DNA of 13,714 nucleotides, from contig CANRHT010000034.1 of the NCBI GenBank assembly GCA_947630465.1, positions 1-13,714 on the forward strand, written 5' to 3'. This document shows positions 7,135-13,714 of the stretch, piece by piece. This DNA comes from an uncultured Pseudomonadaceae bacterium. Its GTDB lineage: Bacteria > Pseudomonadota > Gammaproteobacteria > Pseudomonadales > Pseudomonadaceae. The position numbers were made by a program, and so were the translations under genes. The notes under the pieces are model-generated. The model ran no database searches. It was not told the DNA's origin and saw nothing but the letters and a program-made list of their open reading frames with translations. Each line of letters starts with the position of its first letter. The first letter of the stretch is position 1.

Positions 7135-7155
7135 TAGACGGCTGTCTAGTAATAT
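7135..7155 (+). promoter_or_regulatory. Candidate pyrH promoter -10 with adjoining inverted repeat
   Basis: TAATAT (7150-7155) is a good -10 sequence. Directly upstream is the inverted repeat TAGAC-GGCT-GTCTA (7135-7148), which would sit in the promoter spacer. No convincing -35 is found 16-18 bp upstream (CTGTGC region). A promoter is expected between the tsf terminator and pyrH, so this is the best candidate but a weak one. Confidence 0.3.
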
Positions 7156-7240
7156 GTGCGCCTTAGAGCAGCACTGATTGCGTGAACTGTGGTCAGATCG
7201 CATCACAGACGTTAAATCATCTTCGCAGGAGAAAAATATC

Positions 7241-7984
7241 ATGGCCCAACAAGTCGGTGGACGCCAACCGCGCTATAAACGAATTTTACTAAAACTCAGT
7301 GGTGAAGCCCTAATGGGAACTGAGGATTTTGGTATTGATCCTAAAGTGCTGGACCGGATGGCCTTAGAGATTGGTCAGCTCATCGGTATTGGTGTGCAAG
7401 TAGGCTTGGTGATTGGCGGTGGTAACTTATTCCGTGGTGCAGCTTTGTCTGCCGCTGGGATGGACCGAGTCACCGGTGACCATATGGGTATGCTGGCGAC
7501 CGTGATGAACTCTTTGGCTATGCGTGATGCGCTTGAGCGTTCAAATATCCCTGCTTTAGTGATGTCGGCTATTTCTATGGTGGGCGTGACTGACCACTAT
7601 GACCGTCGTAAAGCCGTCGGCCACTTAAAGAAAGGCGAGGTGGTGATTTTCTCTGCGGGTACCGGTAATCCATTTTTCACTACTGATTCGGCAGGTTGCT
7701 TGCGCGGTATTGAAATCAGTGCAGATGTGGTTCTTAAGGCAACAAAAGTCGATGGCGTATATACTGCCGATCCCCTTAAAGATCCCAATGCCGAAAAGTT
7801 TGACTATTTGACCTACGACGAAGTATTGGATCGTAAATTAGAAGTAATGGACTTAACGGCAATTTGCTTGTGCCGCGATCATAATATGCCATTACGCGTG
7901 TTTAATATGAATAAGCCTGGCGCTCTGCTCAACGTTGTTTTAGGCGGCGCTGAAGGCACCTTGATTGAGGAAACCAAGCAATGA
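7241..7984 (+). CDS. pyrH: UMP kinase
   Basis: A 247-residue amino-acid-kinase-fold enzyme that phosphorylates UMP to UDP with ATP, a committed step for all pyrimidine nucleotides. It is usually a hexamer activated by GTP and inhibited by UTP. Visible motifs are KLSGEALMG (18-26), [12 protein letters not shown] (55-66), [12 protein letters not shown] (79-90), [10 protein letters not shown] (141-150), [13 protein letters not shown] (166-178) and the C-terminal [13 protein letters not shown] 7241 is preferred over an upstream TTG at 7178: AGGAG lies 9 nt before it, and the encoded start MAQQ...[16 protein letters not shown] matches the family. Its TGA overlaps the frr ATG (ATGA), so the two are translationally coupled. 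Confidence 0.98.
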   Translation: MAQQVGGRQPRYKRILLKLSGEALMGTEDFGIDPKVLDRMALEIGQLIGIGVQVGLVIGGGNLFRGAALSAAGMDRVTGDHMGMLATVMNSLAMRDALERSNIPALVMSAISMVGVTDHYDRRKAVGHLKKGEVVIFSAGTGNPFFTTDSAGCLRGIEISADVVLKATKVDGVYTADPLKDPNAEKFDYLTYDEVLDRKLEVMDLTAICLCRDHNMPLRVFNMNKPGALLNVVLGGAEGTLIEETKQ

Positions 7985-8538
7985 TCAATGAGATCAAAAA
8001 AGACGCACAAGCGCGTATGCAAAAATCAATTGAGTCACTGCACACAGCTTTTGCAAAAATTCGTACTGGCCGCGCGCACCCAGGTATTTTAGATGTGGTG
8101 ATGGTGTCCTATTACGGTAGCGATACACCTTTGAATCAAGTGGCGAACGTCACCGTTGAAGATTCACGCACCTTGGCTTTGACCGTGTTTGATAAAAGCA
8201 TGATCCAAGCGGTAGAGAAGGCCATCTTGGTGTCTGATCTTGGTTTGAATCCAGCCACTTCAGGCACAACGATTCGCGTACCTATGCCTGCATTAACTGA
8301 AGAAACGCGTAAAGGCTATACCAAGCAAGCACGCCAAGAATCAGAAAATGCGCGTGTGGCTGTGCGTAATATCCGTCGTGATGCTTTGGCACAACTGAAA
8401 GACTTAGTTAAAGAAAAAGAAATCAGTGAAGACGAAGAACGTCGCGCCGCGGATGACGTGCAAAAGCTGACCGATCACGCGGTTGAAGAAGTCGATAAGT
8501 TATTAGCGACCAAAGAAACTGACTTGATGGCAGTGTGA
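7981..8538 (+). CDS. frr: Ribosome recycling factor
   Basis: RRF, 185 residues, exactly the usual length. With EF-G it splits the post-termination ribosome complex. The sequence shows the family signature throughout: [15 protein letters not shown] near residues 24-38, [17 protein letters not shown], the hinge region [20 protein letters not shown], and the C-terminal helix [20 protein letters not shown] then [15 protein letters not shown]. It starts inside the last codon and stop of pyrH. Its upstream Shine-Dalgarno is weak, so reinitiation by ribosomes ending pyrH is likely. uppS begins 16 nt after its stop. Confidence 0.98.
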   Translation: MINEIKKDAQARMQKSIESLHTAFAKIRTGRAHPGILDVVMVSYYGSDTPLNQVANVTVEDSRTLALTVFDKSMIQAVEKAILVSDLGLNPATSGTTIRVPMPALTEETRKGYTKQARQESENARVAVRNIRRDALAQLKDLVKEKEISEDEERRAADDVQKLTDHAVEEVDKLLATKETDLMAV

Positions 8539-8554
8539 CGCCGAGGCTGCTGTG

Positions 8555-9328
8555 ATGAGTACAACAACGCAGGATGCGCTAGCTATTGTTCCGCGCCATG
8601 TGGCGATTATTATGGATGGTAATAATCGTTGGGCAAAAAAACGTTTTTTGCCTGGTGTTGCGGGACATAAAGCTGGCGTTGATGCTGTGCGTGCGGTGGT
8701 TGAGGTGTGCGCTGAGGCTGGGGTTGAAGTGCTGACCTTGTTTGCTTTCTCCAGTGAAAACTGGCAGCGCCCGGCTGCTGAAGTGGGTGCTTTGATGGAG
8801 TTGTTTTTGCTGGCATTGCGCCGTGAAGCGAAAAAACTTGATCAAAATGGCATTCGTTTAAGCATTATTGGTGATCGCTCGCGCTTTCATCCCGAACTGC
8901 AGGCCGCCATGGCTGCAGCTGAAGCGCGCACCGCACACCATAATAAGTTTCTACTGCAGGTGGCTGCCAATTACGGCGGCCAGTGGGATATTGTCCAAGC
9001 CGCACAGCAATTAGCACGCTCAGTCCAGCAAGGTGAATTGCAGCCTGAGCAGATTAATGCAGAGCGCTTGCAAAGCTGCTTAAGTACTGCACAGCAGCCG
9101 CTGCCTGATTTATGTATACGCACGGGCGGTGAGCGACGTATCAGTAACTTTTTATTGTGGCAGTTGGCCTACAGTGAATTGTATTTTTCCGATTTATTTT
9201 GGCCCGACTTTAAGCATCAAGCCATGCGCGATGCCTTAGCTGATTTTGCCTCACGGCAGCGCCGTTTTGGTAAAACCAGTGAACAAGTTGCCGCTGAGGG
9301 ACTTAATGCATGCTCAAACAACGAATAA
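8555..9328 (+). CDS. uppS: Undecaprenyl diphosphate synthase (cis-prenyltransferase)
   Basis: A 257-residue cis-prenyltransferase that adds isopentenyl units to farnesyl diphosphate, making the C55 lipid carrier for peptidoglycan and O-antigen. Motifs in order: PRHVAIIMDGNNRWAKKR with catalytic D21, GHKAGVDAVR, LTLFAFSSENWQRP (the flexible loop and Asn/Trp region), VAANYGGQWDIV, and RTGGERRISNFLLWQ (189-203) with WPDF. The position after GGE is Arg (R194), where E. coli has His; it varies in the family. GTG 8552 and ATG 8555 are both in frame; GAGG at 8543-8546 is 8 nt before the ATG, which is chosen. The 3' end overlaps cdsA by 19 nt. Confidence 0.97.
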   Translation: MSTTTQDALAIVPRHVAIIMDGNNRWAKKRFLPGVAGHKAGVDAVRAVVEVCAEAGVEVLTLFAFSSENWQRPAAEVGALMELFLLALRREAKKLDQNGIRLSIIGDRSRFHPELQAAMAAAEARTAHHNKFLLQVAANYGGQWDIVQAAQQLARSVQQGELQPEQINAERLQSCLSTAQQPLPDLCIRTGGERRISNFLLWQLAYSELYFSDLFWPDFKHQAMRDALADFASRQRRFGKTSEQVAAEGLNACSNNE

Positions 9329-10125
9329 TCACTGCTTTATGGTTGGTGCCTTTGGCGCTGATCGGTTTTTTTAAACTTGAGGGACAGGCTTTTCTTGGGT
9401 TTATCAGCGTGATTGTCGCCTTAGGCGGTTGGGAGTGGGCGCGTTTGGCAGGTTATGCGCAGCAATCTGTGCGTATCGCTTATGCAGTTGCTTTGGTGGT
9501 TGCTTTAGTTGTGCTGAATCTGCAAAACCAGTTGTTTTTACCCATCCTAAGTATCGCTGCACTCTGGTGGGTGCTGGCGACGGTGATGGTGATCACCTTT
9601 CCACGCAGTGTCGCATGGTGGGGCGGGCGTCTGGGTAAATTAATCATTGGTGTGCTGATTATTGTCCCAGCAGGGATTGGCTTGCAGGTGTTAAAAGAAT
9701 TACCACAAGGCAATATGCTCATCTTAAGCCTGATGCTGTTGGTGTGGGGTGCGGACATTGGTGCTTATTTCTTTGGGCGAGCCTTTGGTAAGCGCAAGTT
9801 GGCACCGCGTGTCAGTCCAGGTAAAAGCTGGGCCGGTTTGTTTGGCGGATTGTTGAGTAGTTTATGCATTGCGACGGGATTGGCGGTGTATCTGCAAGTG
9901 CCTGCGCAGCAATTTGCGCTGGTGTTAGTAGGTGCAGCAGTGGTGGTTTTATTTTCTGTGATTGGCGATTTGACCGAAAGCATGTTTAAACGTCAGGCGG
10001 GCATTAAAGACAGCAGTCAACTGCTGCCGGGTCATGGTGGTGTGCTGGATCGCATTGATAGCCTGACCGCAGCTGCACCGATCTTTGCTTTGTTGTTATT
10101 GCTGACCGATTGGACTTTATCTTGA
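9310..10125 (+). CDS. cdsA: Phosphatidate cytidylyltransferase (CDP-diglyceride synthase)
   Basis: A 271-residue multi-pass inner-membrane enzyme that makes CDP-diacylglycerol from phosphatidic acid and CTP, the precursor of phosphatidylethanolamine, phosphatidylglycerol and cardiolipin. Hydrophobic segments fill most of the protein (roughly 7-22, 26-40, 55-70, 76-97, 108-127, 135-155, 173-195, 202-220, 253-268). The family signature near the C-terminus is complete: [11 protein letters not shown] (224-234) then [12 protein letters not shown] (239-250). A further conserved stretch is [12 protein letters not shown] (169-180). ATG 9310 lies inside the end of uppS. Its stop TGA shares bases with the probable TTG start of dxr. 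No oddity is seen in the catalytic motifs. Confidence 0.96.
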   Translation: MLKQRIITALWLVPLALIGFFKLEGQAFLGFISVIVALGGWEWARLAGYAQQSVRIAYAVALVVALVVLNLQNQLFLPILSIAALWWVLATVMVITFPRSVAWWGGRLGKLIIGVLIIVPAGIGLQVLKELPQGNMLILSLMLLVWGADIGAYFFGRAFGKRKLAPRVSPGKSWAGLFGGLLSSLCIATGLAVYLQVPAQQFALVLVGAAVVVLFSVIGDLTESMFKRQAGIKDSSQLLPGHGGVLDRIDSLTAAAPIFALLLLLTDWTLS

Positions 10126-11342
10126 GTCAGGTTATTGGCTCACCGCAGCAGGTCAGTGTGCTGGGTGCGACCGGCTCGATCGGCAGTAGTACGCTGGATG
10201 TGATTCGCCAGCATCCTGAGCGCTATCAAGTGTTTGCGCTCACAGCACACTCGCGTATCCAAGCCTTAAAAGACTTATGCCTTGAGCACCGTCCACGTTT
10301 TGCGGTGGTGGCGGATGCGGCGCAAGCGCAGCGCTTACAAGCAGATTTTCGTACCGCCGATGTGCCGACAGTGGTGCTCTCAGGTGCGCAAGGGTTGTGT
10401 GAAGTGGCTGCGCACCCCGATGTTGATGCGGTGATGGCAGCGATTGTTGGCGCAGCAGGGCTTGAGTCAGCGATGGCTGCAGTCACTGCCGGCAAAAAGA
10501 TTTTACTGGCCAATAAAGAAGCCTTGGTGATGTCCGGTGCGTTATTTATGCGCGCGGTACATGAGCATGGTGCGCAGTTGCTACCGATTGATAGTGAACA
10601 CAATGCCATTTTTCAGTGTTTACCCTGTAATTATGCACAAGGTTTAGCGCCGATTGGTGTGCGCCGTATTCTGTTGACGGCCTCCGGTGGACCCTTTCGT
10701 AATAGCACCTATCAAGAACTTGAACGAGTCACCCCCGCCCAGGCTTGTGCGCACCCGAACTGGTCAATGGGGCAAAAGATCTCTGTCGATTCTGCCACCA
10801 TGATGAACAAAGGTTTGGAGTTGATTGAGGCGTGCTGGTTGTTTGCTGCGCGCCCAGAACAAGTTGAAGTGGTGATTCATCCGCAAAGTGTGATTCATTC
10901 ACTGGTTGATTATGTCGATGGCTCGGTATTAGCGCAGTTGGGGAATCCTGATATGCGCACACCGATTGCCCATGCCATGGCGTGGCCTGAACGTATTGCC
11001 TCAGGTGTAGCGCCTTTAGATTTATGCGCCTTGGCGCGTATGGATTTTATTGCCCCGGATTTACAACGTTTTGCTTGCCTGCGTTTAGCCATTGAAGCCG
11101 CGCAAGCAGGCGGTAGTGCGCCTATTGTGCTCAATGCAGCGAATGAAATTGCTGTGGCAGCGTTTTTACAGGAACGTATTGCTTTTACCCAAATTCCACA
11201 GCTGATTGAAGAGGTACTCAGCGCTCATCAGGCAAACTCAGTGCAGAGTCTGGGCGAAGTGATGGCGGTCGATGAGCAAGCGCGCAGCGCGGCCAATCAG
11301 TGGTTATCCAGGCAATCAAAGCATATAGGTTTGAATCAATGA
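10122..11342 (+). CDS. dxr: 1-deoxy-D-xylulose 5-phosphate reductoisomerase
   Basis: Dxr converts DXP to 2-C-methyl-D-erythritol 4-phosphate with NADPH and a divalent metal, the committed step of the MEP isoprenoid pathway that feeds UppS. From TTG 10122 it has 406 residues, normal for the family. Seen are the NADPH motif GATGSIG (15-21), [12 protein letters not shown] (128-139), metal ligands D157 and E159 in [11 protein letters not shown] and E233 in [16 protein letters not shown] (188-193) and HPNWSMG (211-217). No ATG or GTG lies suitably near the start. TTG 10122 forms a TTGA overlap with the cdsA stop and gives MSxxx...[11 protein letters not shown], like relatives; another TTG at 10110 is possible. 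The 3' end overlaps rseP by 4 nt. Confidence 0.96.
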   Translation: MSQVIGSPQQVSVLGATGSIGSSTLDVIRQHPERYQVFALTAHSRIQALKDLCLEHRPRFAVVADAAQAQRLQADFRTADVPTVVLSGAQGLCEVAAHPDVDAVMAAIVGAAGLESAMAAVTAGKKILLANKEALVMSGALFMRAVHEHGAQLLPIDSEHNAIFQCLPCNYAQGLAPIGVRRILLTASGGPFRNSTYQELERVTPAQACAHPNWSMGQKISVDSATMMNKGLELIEACWLFAARPEQVEVVIHPQSVIHSLVDYVDGSVLAQLGNPDMRTPIAHAMAWPERIASGVAPLDLCALARMDFIAPDLQRFACLRLAIEAAQAGGSAPIVLNAANEIAVAAFLQERIAFTQIPQLIEEVLSAHQANSVQSLGEVMAVDEQARSAANQWLSRQSKHIGLNQ

Positions 11343-12691
11343 GTGGCTTGTATATGTTATTGGGCACGCTGGTCACCTTGGGTGTACTGGTGACTATTCA
11401 TGAATACGGACACTTTTGGGTGGCACGCCGCTGTGGTGTAAAAGTGCTGCGCTTTTCCATTGGCTTTGGCACGCCCTTGCTGCGCTGGCATGACAAGCAC
11501 GGCACAGAGTTTGTGATCGCGCTGATCCCTTTGGGCGGTTATGTCAAGATGCTCGACGAGCGCGAAGCGCCCGTGGCTGAGGCTGAGCAAGGTCAGTCCT
11601 TTAATGGTAAAAGTGTCGGACAGCGCATTGCCATTGTGGCCGCCGGTCCCATTGCCAATTTTGCTTTAGCTTTTGTGCTTTTTAGCTGGGTGGCGATGCT
11701 CGGCAGTCAGCAAGTTAAACCTGTTATCGGTAGTGTTGTCAGTGAAAGCCTCGCTGAGCAGGCTGGTTTAAGTAGTGGTCAAGAAATTGTTGCTATAAAT
11801 GGCAAGACAGTGTCCGGCTGGGCTGACGTCAACTTGCAATTGATTCAGCGCATTGGTGAGAGCGGACGCTTGCACATCGATGCGCAAACGCCAGGCAGTT
11901 CAGTGGCCAGCAGTTATACCCTGACCTTAGATAAGTGGCTGTACGGCGCTGATGAGCCCAATCCTATTATTGAGTTGGGCATTGAGCCTTGGCGGCCACA
12001 GACGGCTGCGGTGGTGGCACAACTCGATCCTGAAGGCCCTGCGCAAGCAGCGGGCTTGCAGCTTGAAGATACCATCGTTGCCATTGATGGGCAGCCGATG
12101 AACGACTGGCAAGCTGTGGTGCAATATGTACAAGTGCGCCCCAATGATGCGGTGCTGTTAAGTGTTGCACGTGCTGGGCAGACTCGCGATGTGCGCGTGC
12201 TGTTAACCGCGCAAGGCTCAGAGCCGCAGTTGCGTGGCTATTTAGGCATGGGTGTCAACGGCGGTGAGTGGCCAGCAGATATGCTGCGTGAAGTCAGTTT
12301 TGGCCCGCTTGAAGCACTGGTTGAAGGTGCGCAGCGTACTTGGACCATGAGTGCTTTAACTTTAGGTTCGCTGAAAAAGATGTTGTTTGGTGAGCTCTCG
12401 GTAAAAAACTTGAGCGGACCGATAACCATTGCTAAAGTGGCGGGCGCTTCGGCTGAAAGTGGTTTAAGAAGCCTGTTGAACTTTATGGCGTACTTAAGTA
12501 TCAGTCTAGGTGTGCTCAATTTGTTACCTATTCCTGTGCTTGATGGTGGACATCTGTTATTTTACTTTGCTGAACTGGTACGCGGTCGCCCCTTGTCGGA
12601 GCGTATCCAGGGTTACGCTATGCAGATTGGTATCGCATTAGTGGTATCCGTGATGGTGCTTGCGGTGTTTAATGATTTAGCGCGTTTGTAA
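11339..12691 (+). CDS. rseP: RseP/MucP site-2 zinc metalloprotease
   Basis: A 450-residue intramembrane protease, the same length as E. coli RseP. It makes the second cut in the anti-sigma factor (RseA; MucA in Pseudomonas), freeing the envelope-stress sigma factor (RpoE/AlgU), and clears signal-peptide remnants. The zinc site HEYGH is at 21-25 in the first membrane segment, with the third ligand D402 in [12 protein letters not shown]. Two periplasmic PDZ domains lie at about 125-195 and 220-290, and a further membrane segment at about 427-446. ATG 11339 overlaps the dxr stop (ATGA). An upstream in-frame GTG at 11300 is rejected because the family starts at the ATG. It sits next to bamA, whose faulty outer-membrane clients trigger this pathway. 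Confidence 0.96.
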   Translation: MSGLYMLLGTLVTLGVLVTIHEYGHFWVARRCGVKVLRFSIGFGTPLLRWHDKHGTEFVIALIPLGGYVKMLDEREAPVAEAEQGQSFNGKSVGQRIAIVAAGPIANFALAFVLFSWVAMLGSQQVKPVIGSVVSESLAEQAGLSSGQEIVAINGKTVSGWADVNLQLIQRIGESGRLHIDAQTPGSSVASSYTLTLDKWLYGADEPNPIIELGIEPWRPQTAAVVAQLDPEGPAQAAGLQLEDTIVAIDGQPMNDWQAVVQYVQVRPNDAVLLSVARAGQTRDVRVLLTAQGSEPQLRGYLGMGVNGGEWPADMLREVSFGPLEALVEGAQRTWTMSALTLGSLKKMLFGELSVKNLSGPITIAKVAGASAESGLRSLLNFMAYLSISLGVLNLLPIPVLDGGHLLFYFAELVRGRPLSERIQGYAMQIGIALVVSVMVLAVFNDLARL

Positions 12692-12702
12692 AAATACTGA
12701 TT

Positions 12703-12725
12703 CGCTGCATGGCAGTGGATTTTTT
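12703..12725 (+). terminator. Weak hairpin with U-run between rseP and bamA
   Basis: CTGC (12705-12708) and GCAG (12712-12715) form a 4-bp stem with loop ATG, extended by G-T and C-G pairs (12703-12704 with 12716-12717). Two bases later comes a run of six T (12720-12725). The stem is short, so it may be a weak attenuator or chance. No better terminator lies in the 61-nt gap. Confidence 0.3.
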
Positions 12726-12752
12726 ATATATTGATGAAATAGAAAGGTTTGC

Positions 12753-13714
12753 ATGAAACGTCTGCTGCTACCTGCGGTTATATCCGCGCTAATAATATCC
12801 CAAGCTCACGCAGCGCCCTTCACTGTCTCTGATATCCGTGTTGACGGTTTACAGCGCGTTTCTGCAGGCAGTGTATTTGGTGCTTTACCTTTAAACGTCG
12901 GTGACACCATCGATGAGCGTCGCCTTGCGGATGCAACGCGAGCATTGTTTAAAACAGGCTTTTTTGAAGACATACAGCTCAGCCGTGACGGCGATGTGCT
13001 GGTGATCACTTTGCTTGAGCGTCCTTCCATTTCCAGTTTGGAAATTGAGGGTAACAAAGCCATCAGTAAAGATGACTTGCTCAAAGGCTTGAAGCAGTCT
13101 GGTTTGGCTGAAGGCGAAATCTTTCAGCAAGCGACCTTAGAAGGCGTGCGTAATGAGTTACAGCGCCAATATGTTGCGCAAGGCCGTTATTCAGCCAATA
13201 TTGACGCGCAAGTGATACCCCAGCCGCGTAACCGTGTGGCGCTGAAGATCAATGTCACTGAAGGTTCAGTGGCTTCAATCCAGCACATTAACGTGGTGGG
13301 TAATAAAGTCTTTAAAGATGATGACTTAATTGACTTGTTTGAACTGAAAACCAAAAACTGGTTATCGTTTTTCCGCAACGACGATAAATATGCGCGGGAA
13401 AAACTTTCAGGTGACTTAGAGCGTTTGCGTTCGTACTACTTTGACCGTGGTTATATCAATATGGATATCACCTCGACACAAGTGTCAATTACGCCCGATA
13501 AAAAGCATGTGTATATCACCGTTAACGTCGATGAAGGCGAGCAGTACACCATCAGTGATGTAAAATTGTCGGGTGACTTAAAAGTACCTGAAGAAGAAAT
13601 TCAAGCGCTGTTGCTCTCACGTGAAGGCCAAGTGTTTTCTCGTCAAGTGATGACCACCACCTCTGAATTAATCACCCGCCGTTTAGGTAACGAAGGTTAT
13701 ACCTTTGCTAACGT
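12753..13714 (+). CDS. bamA: BamA, outer-membrane assembly factor (N-terminal part)
   Basis: An open frame from ATG 12753 to the right edge, 320 codons without a stop, so the C-terminal barrel lies outside the window. The first ~20 residues are a signal peptide (MKR, a hydrophobic core, then SQAHA before APF). POTRA domains follow: POTRA1 at about 22-92 (FTVSDIRVDGLQRVSAG, FKTGFFEDI), POTRA2 at about 93-172 (ISSLEIEGNKAISKDDL), POTRA3 at about 175-263 (IQHINVVGNKVFKDDDL, YYFDRGYINMDI), and the start of POTRA4 (YTISDVKLSGDL). BamA folds and inserts beta-barrel proteins in the outer membrane with the Bam lipoproteins. AGAAAGG lies 5 nt before the ATG. The neighbours rseP and bamA in this order are typical of proteobacteria. 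Confidence 0.96.
   Translation, partial: MKRLLLPAVISALIISQAHAAPFTVSDIRVDGLQRVSAGSVFGALPLNVGDTIDERRLADATRALFKTGFFEDIQLSRDGDVLVITLLERPSISSLEIEGNKAISKDDLLKGLKQSGLAEGEIFQQATLEGVRNELQRQYVAQGRYSANIDAQVIPQPRNRVALKINVTEGSVASIQHINVVGNKVFKDDDLIDLFELKTKNWLSFFRNDDKYAREKLSGDLERLRSYYFDRGYINMDITSTQVSITPDKKHVYITVNVDEGEQYTISDVKLSGDLKVPEEEIQALLLSREGQVFSRQVMTTTSELITRRLGNEGYTFAN

Noticed and set aside
5818..7137. Several open frames on both strands over rpsB and tsf (e.g. 5818-6102 minus, 6194-6589 minus, 6925-7137 plus)
   Set aside because: They lie wholly or largely inside clear S2 and EF-Ts coding sequence, have no ribosome binding site or recognisable domain, and are low-complexity shadows.
7187..7208. CTGTG/CACAG inverted repeat as a CRP/Vfr site upstream of pyrH
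   Set aside because: The half-site spacing is wrong for the TGTGA-N6-TCACA consensus, and the stem is only 5 bp.
9310..9328. The 19-nt uppS/cdsA overlap as a possible frameshift
   Set aside because: Both products have intact family-like ends and starts, so this is an ordinary overlap rather than damage.
8555..9328. His-to-Arg difference after GGE in UppS as a sign of altered activity
   Set aside because: That position varies among cis-prenyltransferases, and all catalytic motifs are intact.
10226..11134. Minus-strand frames of 70-130 codons over dxr
   Set aside because: They are Ala/Ser/Cys-rich antisense frames caused by codon bias in dxr, without motifs or start signals.
12806..13378. 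Minus-strand frames opposite bamA
   Set aside because: The plus strand encodes an unbroken signal peptide and POTRA domains; the opposite frames have no supporting features.
1..13714. Search for CRISPR arrays, insertion sequences, tRNA/rRNA genes, prophage or toxin-antitoxin and defence genes
   Set aside because: No direct-repeat arrays, transposase-like frames, terminal inverted repeats or RNA-gene signatures were seen; nearly all sequence is accounted for by conserved core genes.

Overview
The window is ordinary core chromosome of a gammaproteobacterium that looks like a member of the Pseudomonadaceae. The S2, EF-Ts, UMP kinase, RRF, UppS and Dxr products closely resemble the Pseudomonas proteins as I remember them, and the order rpsB-tsf-pyrH-frr-uppS-cdsA-dxr-rseP-bamA is the Pseudomonas order. 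The DNA is only moderately GC-rich by eye, with frequent TTA, AAA and ATT codons. A lower-GC relative of Pseudomonas is therefore more likely than a typical high-GC species. That placement is inference; I could not run a search.

Left part, minus strand, about 1-5095. Reading in the direction of transcription (right to left), the genes are xseA (large subunit of exonuclease VII), a YbdG/MscM-type mechanosensitive channel gene, a small membrane-anchored Cys/His protein (PP0621-like), pilS (sensor kinase) and pilR (NtrC-type response regulator, cut by the left edge). A hairpin terminator follows xseA. The small gene, pilS and pilR are tightly packed (8-nt overlap, then a 3-nt gap) and probably form one unit controlling type IV pilus genes.

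Middle, 5096-5346. This is a divergent control region. On the plus strand it holds a strong-looking sigma70 promoter with a GC-rich discriminator. After it comes a long rpsB leader that can fold into a pseudoknot, as expected for autogenous control by ribosomal protein S2.

Right part, plus strand. rpsB and tsf are separated by a perfect 11-bp hairpin terminator, and a second terminator follows tsf. Then comes a compact cluster: pyrH (UMP kinase), frr (ribosome recycling), uppS (undecaprenyl-PP synthesis), cdsA (CDP-diacylglycerol), dxr (MEP pathway), rseP (site-2 protease) and bamA (outer-membrane assembly, cut by the right edge). Most of these genes overlap by 4-19 nt. The cluster joins translation, isoprenoid/lipid-carrier supply, phospholipid synthesis and envelope stress/assembly.

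I found no mobile element, CRISPR array, tRNA or rRNA, and nothing that looks like a wholly new system. The points most worth checking are the rpsB leader, the small PP0621-like protein, the joining of pilSR/ybdG/xseA to rpsB, several start-codon decisions (notably a TTG start for dxr), and a few short operator-like repeats.
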